From positions 1 through 56,133 of the forward strand of contig DATLXH010000143.1 in the NCBI GenBank assembly GCA_035576005.1: DNA of 56,133 nucleotides, read 5' to 3'. The stretch's first letter is position 1; every line of letters begins with the position of its first letter. This DNA comes from DATLXH01 sp035576005 (GTDB taxonomy: Bacteria; Acidobacteriota; Thermoanaerobaculia; Gp7-AA8). Under the pieces are notes generated by a model. The model worked only from the letters and a program-made list of their open reading frames with translations. It was not told the DNA's origin and did no database searches. This document shows, piece after piece, positions 25,984 to 34,076 of the stretch. A program made the translations under genes and the position numbers.

Positions 25984-26107
25984 TCCTGCGCTCCCTTACC
26001 CCATTATGTCTGCTCCGAAGCGGTTGAGCAAAGGCGATACCACGGAGTTCGAGACGGCCTGGAGCGTGCAACAGAGTCCCCCAGACGCGAGAGCGATGGA
26101 GATGGCG

Positions 26108-26734
26108 ATGAGCGAGAGCGAAAAAACAGACCGACTGGTGAGCCTGCACGAATTCAAAGGGTTCCGCGTTTCGAAAAGCGACGCGGACATCCGAGGATGG
26201 GACGTAGTTACGGCGGACCGCAAGAAGATTGGAAAGGTCCATGAGTTGATTGTCGACACCGTCGAAATGAAGGTTCGCTACCTGGACGTCGATGTCGACA
26301 GCAAGATACTCGACACAAAGACGAACAGCCACATCCTCATCCCGATCGCGGGAGCGCAGCTCGATGACGATGACAACCGCGTGTATCTGAGCGAGATCAG
26401 CATGTCGGAGCTCGCCGCCCTTCCTCCCTTCGATCATCGGCGCATCACGCGGGAGTTTGAGACCAACGTCGCAAGCTGGTTCCGCAAAGCGAGCTCACCC
26501 GCCATGTCCCCTGCCGCGGCACCCGACGCGATCACGACGCCTTCAGCAACGGACGACGACGCGTCTTTCTATCAACAGGAACATCTTTCGGATCGCAGCT
26601 TCTGGGGGAAGCGCCGGGCCGGTCACGAGGAGCTGAGCTACGTCGCACCGGACGACGAGGCCGCAGAGCGCGAAAGAAATGATGTCGACGCCGTTAAAGA
26701 GGAGAGCCCGTCAGGTCAGAATCGCCAATCCTGA
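26108..26734 (+). CDS. PRC-barrel domain protein
   Basis: 208 residues from ATG 26108, chosen because GGAG lies six bases upstream; other in-frame ATGs are at 26096, 26102 and, less likely, 25967. Residues about 20-100 form a PRC-barrel: ADIRGWDVVTADRKKIGKVHELIVDTVEMKVRYLDVDVDS, then ILIPIAGAQLDDDDNRVYLSEIS (family-typical strand order). The remainder is acidic and low in complexity (SATDDDASFYQQ, APDDEAAERERND). PRC-barrels occur in photosynthetic reaction centres, RimM and stress proteins; here no partner is evident. Divergent from the small membrane protein gene. Confidence 0.85.
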   Translation: MSESEKTDRLVSLHEFKGFRVSKSDADIRGWDVVTADRKKIGKVHELIVDTVEMKVRYLDVDVDSKILDTKTNSHILIPIAGAQLDDDDNRVYLSEISMSELAALPPFDHRRITREFETNVASWFRKASSPAMSPAAAPDAITTPSATDDDASFYQQEHLSDRSFWGKRRAGHEELSYVAPDDEAAERERNDVDAVKEESPSGQNRQS

Positions 26735-26825
26735 CGACGACCGGGCGGCAGACGCCTGCGACCCACGGCAGCATTTGTCGCTCGGGCCCGAGCCCTGCGC
26801 GGTAACATCTCGCCTGGCAATCGGC

Positions 26826-27278
26826 ATGATCATCGATCTGACAAAGCTCTATCAGGTAGACGACGCAGGTCTCCTCTTCATCTCTCCCATCATCAAGGAC
26901 TGGGGGATCATCTCGTCGCTCGGCATCGACATCGTCATCGATCTCGAGGGCGGCCTCGATGAGTGCATCCCGACATTAGCGAACAGCTGCCTCTATATCT
27001 ACTTTCCGATCTTCGACGAGGAGCTACCCGATCTTCCCAAGCTCGAGGCCATCTCCCGTCTCGGCGCGCAGCTGATCGAGAACGGACAACGCGTTCTCTC
27101 CCACTGCGGTATGGGCTTCAATCGTTCCGCCCTCGTCGCCGCGCGGATTCTCCACAATCTTGGGATGTCCGGCGATGAGATCGTGCAACGTCTGCGTGAG
27201 CGCCGCCCCGGCGCGCTGTTCAATGAGATCTTCGAGCATCACGTCCTCTCCCTCCCCCCTCCGCGCAGCCACCGTTAG
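26826..27278 (+). CDS. Dual-specificity/tyrosine phosphatase-like protein
   Basis: 150 residues from ATG 26826; the open frame reaches 26679 but overlaps the previous gene. Carries the cysteine phosphatase P-loop HCGMGFNRSA (HCx5RS, Cys about residue 93) after a strand and helix, in a protein of dual-specificity phosphatase size. The early DIVIDLEGG and YFPIFDEELPD segments fit the DSP fold and supply candidate general-acid aspartates. It may act on phosphoproteins, which is plausible beside several Ser/Thr kinases, or on phosphoinositide or nucleotide substrates. Cytoplasmic, no signal peptide. Confidence 0.8.
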   Translation: MIIDLTKLYQVDDAGLLFISPIIKDWGIISSLGIDIVIDLEGGLDECIPTLANSCLYIYFPIFDEELPDLPKLEAISRLGAQLIENGQRVLSHCGMGFNRSALVAARILHNLGMSGDEIVQRLRERRPGALFNEIFEHHVLSLPPPRSHR

Positions 27279-27341
27279 CGTGGCAACAGCCCTCCTTGCG
27301 CCGCCGTGCCCGGAACCTCGCCTCGGCGGTAAGCGTTCCAA

Positions 27342-29195
27342 TCAGGACGCCTCGGGTGGCCCACCATCCGGAACGCGCAGCCACTTCCGCTGGTACGCGA
27401 GCGAGATGGCCATGAGAAGTGCACCGAGGCAGAGGAGCGAGAGGATGCGATATCCGCGGTCGAGCACTGCCAGATCGTAGAGAAACACTTTCGCGATCGT
27501 TACCCCGATGAGCCAGAGGGCGAGCCAGCGTAACAATGCCACTCGTCGAAGGAACCCTGTGACCATCAGCCCACCGCCGTATAGCATCCAGAGGAGCGAA
27601 TACGTGACGTCGCGAGCGAAGTGGGCCGATCGAACTTCTATGGCGTGGTCGAAGATCCCTGCGACCTCGCGCGTGAGACCAATCAATGCGACGGCGTTCA
27701 GAGCAATGACGGACAACTTCCAGGCAGACAGCTCCTTCTTGCGGCCGCTGATCGTCGCCATTGCAGCCAGGAGCGCGACGGCTACGGCGTGGGTGAGCAG
27801 ACGAAGATTCCAGATCATATGGGCCGGCTGGAAACTGTCGACGAAGAGTAGCCGGAACAGGGCAAGGCCGAGAACCAGCAGAGCCAACGGGCGGAGAACC
27901 GCGCGGCCGTATCGCTCGGACAGACCGAGGAGCACGCCAGCCTCTACCAGCCACCCGATCGTAATCCACCAGGATCCGAGCTCGAAGGGGATCGCTACGG
28001 TGATGAACCCGACAGCCAATGCGAGATGCACTGCCGCGAGCGAAGCAGAGTCCGCAGCCGTGCTGACGGTGTGACCCTCCAGCAGCGTGGGCCTGTCATC
28101 GAACCGCCCATGAATTCTCTGGAGGACGAACATCAGCAGAAGGAACAGCGACGCCAGTGAGGCCGCGACCCCGCCGAGCAACGTTTCGCGATCCGGGAAA
28201 ATGGCCACGACGCCCAGAAAGTAGAGCAGAGCGTTGGCGAACGGCAGGAGGAGAATCGCGGAGTGGTCTTCTTTTTTTTCGAGGTACCACCGTCGAAGCA
28301 GGGGGATGGCGGCAAAGATGACGAAAAAAAGTGTGATGAATCCGAAAGTGCGCATCTCAGGCGCGGAGCGGTGGAACGCGTCGAACCATCTCAGATAGAG
28401 AACCACCGTTCCGAACACGGCTACGATCAGCATACGCACCCATGGATGCCGTGCGACCAGGACCATGGCCGCGAGATCGAGAAGCGCGATATGAGAGAGA
28501 ATCGCAATCTGATTCGAGCCGCCAGAAAGCAACAGAGGCGTCAGAAAACCTGCCGCCAGCGCGAGTCCCGCCGTAAACTCGGAACGATCTCGCAGAGCCA
28601 GCGCCATCATCCCGGCCGTCACCAGGGTCATCGCTGCGAACGCTACCGAGTTTCCGAAGAGCGCGTAGCTATGCGAGGCCGCCCAGATCGAAAGGTAGAG
28701 GACTCCGACCCCGATCACACGCAGGGAATTCGCGAAGTGAAAGAGACCGCGCGACTGAAAGCGCTCGGCCCAGACGAGGGTGGCAATCCCTGCGGCCAGC
28801 CCTATCGCGACGCGTGCTGACGGCCCAATCCATTCATTGTCGAATGCATACTTGAGAAAGTACGCGACGCCTATGATCATGGCAGCAATACCAACACGGT
28901 TGAGCCAATGCGCCCCGATGCGTGTTTCCAGGCTCATGGCACCCGATGACGCTGCAGCGGCCGGTTGGGAGACAGCTTGCGGCGGTACGGAGAGGATTGG
29001 CGGTGTCTCCGAAGGTTGCCAGTGCACGGGTTGCTGAAGAGGCCGATCGGTGCTCGGGGGGGGTTCCATACGCGAGGTCTCGGGGGAGCTCCCGGTTTTC
29101 GACCCGTCACGACCCTCGAGTGCGGCGAGCCGCACCTCGAGGGCTCGCAATCGTCGCTCGATCTCCAGAGGCACTCCGTGAGCGTCCATCGTCAT
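27342..29195 (-). CDS. DUF2339 polytopic membrane protein
   Basis: 617 residues. An N-terminal coiled-coil-like segment (LEIERRLRALEVRLAALEG), a Pro-rich linker to about residue 85, then around 15-18 hydrophobic helices to the C-terminus. The block LETRIGAHWLNRVGIAAMIIGVAYFLKYA is the DUF2339 signature, and the internal pattern of FANSLRVIGVGVLYL and SEFTAGLALAAGFLTPLLL fits. The family is widespread in Gram-negatives with no assigned biochemical function. It is convergent with the phosphatase gene 63 bases away. Confidence 0.9.
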   Translation of the reverse strand: MTMDAHGVPLEIERRLRALEVRLAALEGRDGSKTGSSPETSRMEPPPSTDRPLQQPVHWQPSETPPILSVPPQAVSQPAAAASSGAMSLETRIGAHWLNRVGIAAMIIGVAYFLKYAFDNEWIGPSARVAIGLAAGIATLVWAERFQSRGLFHFANSLRVIGVGVLYLSIWAASHSYALFGNSVAFAAMTLVTAGMMALALRDRSEFTAGLALAAGFLTPLLLSGGSNQIAILSHIALLDLAAMVLVARHPWVRMLIVAVFGTVVLYLRWFDAFHRSAPEMRTFGFITLFFVIFAAIPLLRRWYLEKKEDHSAILLLPFANALLYFLGVVAIFPDRETLLGGVAASLASLFLLLMFVLQRIHGRFDDRPTLLEGHTVSTAADSASLAAVHLALAVGFITVAIPFELGSWWITIGWLVEAGVLLGLSERYGRAVLRPLALLVLGLALFRLLFVDSFQPAHMIWNLRLLTHAVAVALLAAMATISGRKKELSAWKLSVIALNAVALIGLTREVAGIFDHAIEVRSAHFARDVTYSLLWMLYGGGLMVTGFLRRVALLRWLALWLIGVTIAKVFLYDLAVLDRGYRILSLLCLGALLMAISLAYQRKWLRVPDGGPPEAS

Positions 29196-29289
29196 ACGTT
29201 ACGTCCCGGCAGAAGCCCGCGCAAGTGGTGAAGCTCCTTGGAACATGGAAAATTCATGAGCTTTTCGTTTTGCGCGTATTCAGTCCCTC

Positions 29290-29503
29290 CTAACCACCAT
29301 TTCTCACAGCTCCTCTATTGATACTCACAGAGTGTCATCCCGAGCGTCGAGCGAGGGATCTGGGTGGGGGCTTCTTGCACGAACAACGATTCCGAATCAT
29401 GACTTACAGCGTCAGACCCCCTCCCAGATCCCTCGCTCGACGCTCGGGATGACACTGCCTGCGGCAGTGAATAGCGATAAGGAGTGAGAAATGCATCCAC
29501 CAT
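29290..29503. repeat. Nested repeat: variant of the CATTTCTCAC element split by a GTGTCATCCC palindrome
   Basis: Outer arms, starting CCACCATTTCTCACAG (29294) and ending GAGTGAGAAATGCATCC (29499), are inverted relatives of the 178-bp element ends, with further arm similarity (CTCCT.TAT.G.TA). CTAA, a YTAR 4-mer, precedes the left arm. Inside lies a complete 124-bp palindromic element (29332-29455). Confidence 0.6.
29332..29455. repeat. GTGTCATCCCGAGCG palindromic element, copy 1
   Basis: 124 bp with 33-bp perfect terminal inverted repeats beginning GTGTCATCCCGAGCGTCGAG. The centre is ACGATTCCGAATCATGA. Copy 2 at 42559-42683 shares the centre and the right arm. GTCATCC repeats of this type are common in diverse bacterial genomes. 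Confidence 0.85.
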
Positions 29504-29538
29504 CAGGCCGCCGGGCAGAGAAGGTCGTGCAGCTGGTC

Positions 29539-30159
29539 TTACGCGTGGAGAGGGAACAGGATCAGGACGATGTCCCATGCCAGATGTGCGATGAACGACG
29601 GGAGCAGACTTCCCGAGGCACTTCGTAATGCTGACCAGAACAGTCCGCAAACGAGAGCCACAGCGACTAGCAGCCCGGAGCCCTGAGGTACGTGAGCAAG
29701 GGCGTAGACCGTTCCCGAAAGAAGCACGACGAGAACGTGCCGGTTCGGGAAGCGGGTAGCTACCCACTCCTGGAATGCACCCCGCCACATGACCTCCTCA
29801 GCGAAAATGATCGGAATGACGAACAGCAGAACGGTGACCACCGGTCTGCCATAGAGAAATGCCGAGTAGATGGCACCCGTCTGATCGCCGATTCCCGCCG
29901 CCAGCCGGACCAGATAGGGAAAGAGCAGATAGGTCGCGGCTACCATCACCGCTGCGCCGAGGACGCCGAGAATCAGCGGGCGCGACGATGGGCGGAACAG
30001 CTCCCTCATCAGGAGGCGATCGCCAGCCAGCAGCATGGCGGACATGCCCACAGAAGCGACGGCAATGGGAATCCAGGGATCCAGCTGACGTGCGACGAGC
30101 ATCGCCACCGCCCAGACAATCGGTACGGCCGCACGCGTGCGGGTCTGCGCAGTCGTCAC
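29539..30159 (-). CDS. CPBP-family intramembrane glutamic protease
   Basis: 206 residues, GTG start inside a GTGA overlap with the SDR gene stop. Several membrane helices. CPBP/Abi signature motifs are present: EEVMWRG (motif 1, EExxxR), a histidine in YALAHVPQGSG (motif 2) and FIAHLAWD (motif 3 His/Asp). This is the Rce1-like family that cleaves peptides within the membrane; bacterial members often process or immunise against peptides, but many have unknown substrates. Translationally coupled to the NAD(P)-binding protein gene. Confidence 0.9.
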   Translation of the reverse strand: MTTAQTRTRAAVPIVWAVAMLVARQLDPWIPIAVASVGMSAMLLAGDRLLMRELFRPSSRPLILGVLGAAVMVAATYLLFPYLVRLAAGIGDQTGAIYSAFLYGRPVVTVLLFVIPIIFAEEVMWRGAFQEWVATRFPNRHVLVVLLSGTVYALAHVPQGSGLLVAVALVCGLFWSALRSASGSLLPSFIAHLAWDIVLILFPLHA

Positions 30160-31124
30160 GCAGCCCCGCCGCCGCGAAAAAAGCGCATGAGTTGCTCCAG
30201 CCGGCTCCAGAAACCTGCAGACTGGGCGTGATCCTCGGCGATGGCGCGCCTTGCCGCCTCGCTGAAGTCGAGGCGTTCAGCGTGGCCAATCAACTTCCAG
30301 TACCGATCGTCTGCAGCGAGGAGATCACTGGTCAGGCCGACAACAATTTCGCGCGCGACTTCCCATCTCGCACGGGTAACGAAACGAACCCACTGCGACG
30401 AGAGGCCTGGCGTGAGGATCGGCACGCGGATCGCCAGCGGGTAGCTGAGCCCCAGTGCCTTTGCCGTGCGCATGAGGATCTCCTTGCCGGAAAGTACCTC
30501 CGGGCCCGGAATGTCGAAAGACTCCGATTTCCGAAGATCAATATCCAGAGCTCGATCAAGGGCGACCAGGACGTCATCAATCGCAACGGGCTCGGTCTTC
30601 GAGTCCAGCCAGCGAGGAAGAATCATGAAAGGAAGCCGCGCAGCGAGATCGCGAACAATCAGAAATGACAGGCTTCCATAGCCGACGATCATGCTGGCTC
30701 GCAACTCGATTGCCGGCACCGGACCGTCTGCCAGAATCTGCCCGACCCGTGCCCGGCTGAGAAGGTGAGTCGAGGACGGGCCATCGGACGGCATGACGCC
30801 GCCGAGATAGATGATGCGCTCGAGGCTCGCGCCAGCAGCCGCGTCGGCGAAAATGCGTGCGGCCCGGGCTTCTCTCTCCTGATAGTCGCCTGGCGTCCCC
30901 ATCTCGTGCACCAGATAGTAAGCGGCGCTACAGCCTTCCATGGCCCGGCGGATCGACGATTCATCGGCGACGTCGGCTTCCACCCACTCGCGGTCCGGAA
31001 ACAGGCGGCGTGCTTTCCGGTGATCCCGTGTGAGGCAGCGCACTCTCAATCCTCTTCTGCTGAGGACAGGATGGAGACGGGAGCCGACAAAACCCGAAGC
31101 GCCGGTGAGAAGGATTGTCTTCAT
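30156..31124 (-). CDS. NAD(P)-binding atypical SDR / epimerase-like protein
   Basis: 322 residues from ATG 31124; the frame opens at 31169. Classic Rossmann start KTILLTGASGFVGSRL (GxxGxxG), with an R-rich second strand (RVRCLTRDHRKARRLF) suggesting NADP binding. YYLVHEM and IIYLGGVMP match the YwnB/YtfG-like atypical SDR group, often called complex I intermediate-associated or DUF2867-linked epimerases, but the C-terminal DUF2867 domain is absent. The stop overlaps the CPBP protease start. Substrate unknown. Confidence 0.85.
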   Translation of the reverse strand: MKTILLTGASGFVGSRLHPVLSRRGLRVRCLTRDHRKARRLFPDREWVEADVADESSIRRAMEGCSAAYYLVHEMGTPGDYQEREARAARIFADAAAGASLERIIYLGGVMPSDGPSSTHLLSRARVGQILADGPVPAIELRASMIVGYGSLSFLIVRDLAARLPFMILPRWLDSKTEPVAIDDVLVALDRALDIDLRKSESFDIPGPEVLSGKEILMRTAKALGLSYPLAIRVPILTPGLSSQWVRFVTRARWEVAREIVVGLTSDLLAADDRYWKLIGHAERLDFSEAARRAIAEDHAQSAGFWSRLEQLMRFFRGGGAA

Positions 31125-31251
31125 CGCTGGTTCTGGCCGGTGCAAGAGTCTGCCCACGCAGCTGGCCACGGCGGCAACACGCGAACGTGTTCCTGGATTG
31201 ATTCGCGCGCTGAGGGTATCAGGCTATGATCCGTCGGAGGAGGTGTTGAAA

Positions 31252-31656
31252 ATGCTCACCGAATTCAAGGGATTTCTGACGACGACGAATGCATTGGCTC
31301 TGGCAGTCGGGGTGATCATCGGTGCGGCGGTCGCAGACGTCGTTTCGGCAATGGCCGCGGATATTCTGATGCCGATTGTTGGGTTGTTCCTTCCCGGTGG
31401 GGACTGGCGGGAAGCAAAGTTCATCCTTCAGACCACTACGGATGCCAGCGGCAAGATCAGCCAGAGCGCCATCCTTTACGGTCATTTCATCGGTACGCTT
31501 CTCAACTTCCTGCTCATCTCGCTCGTGGTTTTTCTGATCGTCAAGGCACTCGTCAGACCTCCGGGGCCAGCCAGGAAATGTCCCGAGTGTCTCGAAACGA
31601 TTGCTGCAGATGCGCGACGCTGCCGATCCTGCACCGCGATCATCGCGGCTATCTGA
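31252..31656 (+). CDS. mscL: Large-conductance mechanosensitive channel with C-terminal zinc ribbon
   Basis: 134 residues from ATG 31252, preceded by a strong GGAGGAGG (31236-31243). The start MLTEFKGFLTTTNALALAVGVIIGAAVADVV is the MscL TM1 region; a periplasmic loop (GGDWREAKFI) and TM2 (GTLLNFLLISLVVFLIVKAL) follow. The C-terminus replaces the usual helical bundle with a four-cysteine zinc-ribbon (CPECLETIAADARRCRSC), seen in some MscL subfamilies. It would vent solutes on hypo-osmotic shock. The open frame reaches 31030, but that upstream part lacks family features. Confidence 0.92.
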   Translation: MLTEFKGFLTTTNALALAVGVIIGAAVADVVSAMAADILMPIVGLFLPGGDWREAKFILQTTTDASGKISQSAILYGHFIGTLLNFLLISLVVFLIVKALVRPPGPARKCPECLETIAADARRCRSCTAIIAAI

Positions 31657-31748
31657 GGGCCGAACGGCGGAACAGTGGAGCCCGTGACCGGGACCGGTAA
31701 CCCCGAGCTTGCGAAAGTTGAGGACGGGTTGAGTATCACTGCCTCACA

Positions 31749-32753
31749 TCATGCACCGAGCTTGGCCAGCGCTTCGCGAGCGTCCTTGAGCTCCGGATTG
31801 AGCCGGAGCGCTTCTCGATACGCCTTGCGGGCCTCATCCCTGTTCCCCTTCTTTTCATAAATGCCGCCCAATCGGTAGTGAGCGTTGGCGAGTGGCGGGC
31901 TACCCTCCTTCGGTGTATGCCGGAGGTATTTCGTCATTGCCTCCAGTCCTCTGTCGAGGTTCTGACCCGACACCGACGCAACTTTGCCGATCTGATAAAG
32001 AGCGGACATGTTGTCCGGCTGGTCACGAAGCTGGCCTTCGTAGACATCAAAGGCCTTCTGAAACTGCTTGCTTCCCTCATAGTGACTGCCGAGCCAGAGG
32101 TAAGGCTCCTCTCGATTCGGGTACGCTTTCCGTGCGGACAGGTACTCTTTTTCCACCAGGTCGAGCCGCTTCTGCTTTCTGTAAACGCGGCCCATCATCA
32201 GGTGGCCCATCAACGCATCACGCTTGCGGATCTCTGACACCTCCGCGAGGGCTTTATCCTCCCCTCCTCCCATGAAGCCGGGAGCCAGAAGGTAGAACTC
32301 GACGAGTCCCACGCGTGGGTCAATCGATGACGGATCGAGATCTCGCGCCTTCTCGAATTCCGCCTGAACTTTCTTCGCCAGAAATGGCTGGCGGAACTTG
32401 CTCGCCCTTTGCGCCTGTCGTCCGTACGCCTGCCCCAGCCAGAAATGATAGAGAGAGTTTCGCTGATCGGCAGCGACCGCCTTCTCGAACCATTCGACCG
32501 CCTCATCACTTTTCTTCGACATCGAGACGCGGCCCATTGCGAAGAGCGCCTGCGCGCTCTTGGGATTGCGCGCGATTCCGTTCCTGGCAAGCTTTTCCGC
32601 CTCCAGGATCCGTCCCTGCCGAAGCATCTCGATCACCGGGTCATTCTCGACCCGGCTCTGGGCGATCGCTGCGGGGGATACGGCAAGGATCGTTGCGGTA
32701 AACACCAGCGAGAGCATCGTTCCGACGGATTTCCTGCACATGGCTTCGATCAT
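31749..32753 (-). CDS. Exported TPR-repeat protein
   Basis: 334 residues. Signal peptide (TMLSLVFTATILAVSPAAIAQ), then tetratricopeptide repeats through the whole length: ALFAMGRVSMSKKSDEAVEWFEKAVAADQRN is a typical unit, and the last (HYRLGGIYEKKGNRDEARKAYREALRLNPELKDA) is near consensus. A longer insert around KFRQPFLAKKVQAEF may be a divergent repeat. Predicted periplasmic scaffold. GGAG lies about eight bases before the ATG; an internal ATG at 32741 is an alternative start. Convergent with mscL. Partner unknown. Confidence 0.85.
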   Translation of the reverse strand: MIEAMCRKSVGTMLSLVFTATILAVSPAAIAQSRVENDPVIEMLRQGRILEAEKLARNGIARNPKSAQALFAMGRVSMSKKSDEAVEWFEKAVAADQRNSLYHFWLGQAYGRQAQRASKFRQPFLAKKVQAEFEKARDLDPSSIDPRVGLVEFYLLAPGFMGGGEDKALAEVSEIRKRDALMGHLMMGRVYRKQKRLDLVEKEYLSARKAYPNREEPYLWLGSHYEGSKQFQKAFDVYEGQLRDQPDNMSALYQIGKVASVSGQNLDRGLEAMTKYLRHTPKEGSPPLANAHYRLGGIYEKKGNRDEARKAYREALRLNPELKDAREALAKLGA

Positions 32754-32792
32754 TCTTTGAGTCTCCGGGTGTTCTGCGACAGGGTCGTGTCC

Positions 32793-32978
32793 TTAACCCG
32801 CATTTCTCACAGACCTTCGCCGTGAGACGACGGATAGCGGCCTGTCTGCTTCGTTGCACGCCAATTTCGCTCTTTGACATAGTGTCGACTATGCCTTCGT
32901 CGCAAAATAGCCGCGCGCCTCGCATCCAAGCCACTCTCCGCCGTCTCACGACAAAGGTCTGTGAGAAATGCGGGTTAA
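32793..32978 (-). repeat. 178-bp inverted-repeat element, copy B, with TTAA duplication
   Basis: Element body 32797-32974 (178 bp), flanked on both sides by TTAA (32793-32796 and 32975-32978). Terminal inverted repeats run about 43 bases from CCCGCATTTCTCACAGACCT inward with only four mismatches. The core palindrome CATAGTGTCGACTATG is central. It lies between the TPR gene start and the small gene at 33060. Full-length, cleanest example together with the copy at 54399. Confidence 0.88.
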
Positions 32979-33059
32979 CCTTTCAGTTCTACGAGAATTT
33001 TTCAGAAACGTTTCGATCATGGAGAATGGAAATTCACGTCGTAACCGAAAGAGGCGCTG

Positions 33060-33338
33060 ATGGCGGATCACATCGTCAAAGAAATTCGAAGCTTCCGTTT
33101 CAAGGCCGGTAGTACTCACGCCTTCTCGGAGCCTGCCCAGGTAGAACACGAGGACCCCTCCCTCATGCTCAACCTCCAGATCGAGTACAGCGAGGGGGAC
33201 GGCACCTTCTACCTGTTTGTTTCTACCGTCGATGGCGAACCGCTGAGCGACACCGATCATTTGAGTCTCGACGAAGCACTCGAGCAGGCGGAACGAAACT
33301 ATGGCATCACGCCAGATCTTTGGAGAGAGCCCGGTTGA
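33060..33338 (+). CDS. Small protein of unknown function (92 aa)
   Basis: Starts ATG after GAGGCG. Sequence features: basic KEIRSFRFKAG start, a beta-rich middle (SLMLNLQIEYSEGDGTFYLFVSTVDG), and a helical acidic end (LSLDEALEQAERNYGI). No signal peptide or membrane span. The pattern suggests a small alpha/beta cytoplasmic protein; no family is recognised. It stands alone 82 bases after repeat copy B. Confidence 0.6.
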   Translation: MADHIVKEIRSFRFKAGSTHAFSEPAQVEHEDPSLMLNLQIEYSEGDGTFYLFVSTVDGEPLSDTDHLSLDEALEQAERNYGITPDLWREPG

Positions 33339-33426
33339 GCGCAGCGGAACCTCTCAGGAGCGCGGAATGCCAGGCACCGAATTGAGTTCGTTCTGCCAGA
33401 ATCCCACGGGGAGTGCCAACTGACAC

Positions 33427-33846
33427 TCACAGGAACTGAAGCAGCCAGTGACGCACAACGTTCAGCAGATAGTCGAGTTGCTCAGAAGTCAGCTCCTCCC
33501 CCGCCTCGATCTGATGCCATTTCGCGATGCAGCCGCGACAGCAGGTTGCAGTTCCGTGTTGAGCCACGAACACTGGATGATTGCGCCACGGAGTCTGTCG
33601 TCCGTCGTTCTTCGGGCTTGCAGGAGCTACGCGCGATTGGATCAGCTGCCGCGCATCCTTCATCACTCTCTCGATGCCCCACATCTGAAGATGCGCGAGC
33701 TCACGGCCTAGTAGCCGGAACCGTCGTCGGAATGGATCGTTGGAAAAGCGCTCGAAAAGTGAGGTGAGCTTGTCTGACCCGGCGACCATCTTTTCCATAA
33801 AAACAGAGAGCACACCACGAATCGGCGGGTTTGTGACGTTTGACAC
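33427..33846 (-). CDS. DUF4186 family protein
   Basis: 139 residues. The stretch RVAPASPKNDGRQTPWRNHPVFVAQHGTATCCRGCIAKWHQIE matches my recollection of DUF4186: PKNDGxQTPxxxHPVFxAQHxTATCCRGC, ending in a tryptophan-histidine pair. The CCRGC cysteines and histidines could bind metal. The start is uncertain: GTG at 33846 or ATG at 33798, the latter giving MEKMVAGSD. It is divergent from the riboswitch-controlled GH18 gene. Biochemical role unknown. Confidence 0.8.
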   Translation of the reverse strand: MSNVTNPPIRGVLSVFMEKMVAGSDKLTSLFERFSNDPFRRRFRLLGRELAHLQMWGIERVMKDARQLIQSRVAPASPKNDGRQTPWRNHPVFVAQHGTATCCRGCIAKWHQIEAGEELTSEQLDYLLNVVRHWLLQFL

Positions 33847-33889
33847 GGATCCCCAGAAGGATAGCGGCTATTGTTATTTCACCTTAACC

Positions 33890-33978
33890 GGTCACAACGA
33901 TAAGGGCAAACCTCCGGCGACGGAGCGACGCAAAGCTTAAGGTCTGGCAGCCGCCAGATAGCTGGGCCGCCGAACGTG
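33890..33978 (+). promoter_or_regulatory. Cyclic-di-GMP-I (GEMM) riboswitch aptamer
   Basis: Shows the conserved GEMM-I skeleton in order: AGGGCAAACC (33903-33912), hairpin CTCCG-GCGA-CGGAG with a GNRA tetraloop (33912-33925), GACGCAAAGC (33927-33936), hairpin TCTGGC-AGCC-GCCAGA, then ATAGCTGGGCCGCC (33958-33971). The GGG before CAAAC keeps the G corresponding to Vc2 G20, which in studied variants favours c-di-GMP over cGAMP. It lies about 100 bases upstream of the GH18 gene start. Two further hairpins (CCGACGGC/GTGCCGG and CTCCC/GGGAG) lie between 33991 and 34038, with no T-tract, so control of translation is more likely than termination. Confidence 0.85.
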
Positions 33979-34076
33979 TTCTGAGATTCCTCTCCGACGG
34001 CGTATGTGCCGGAGGCTTCTCCTCCCGTGGTGGGAGACGTTCCTGAGTGATCGAGAAATCGACAGGAGCGTCTTAC

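Noticed and set aside
33840..33845. TTGACA as a -35 for the riboswitch transcript
   Set aside because: The nearest -10-like sequence (TATTGT at 33869) is 23 bases away, too far for a normal promoter.
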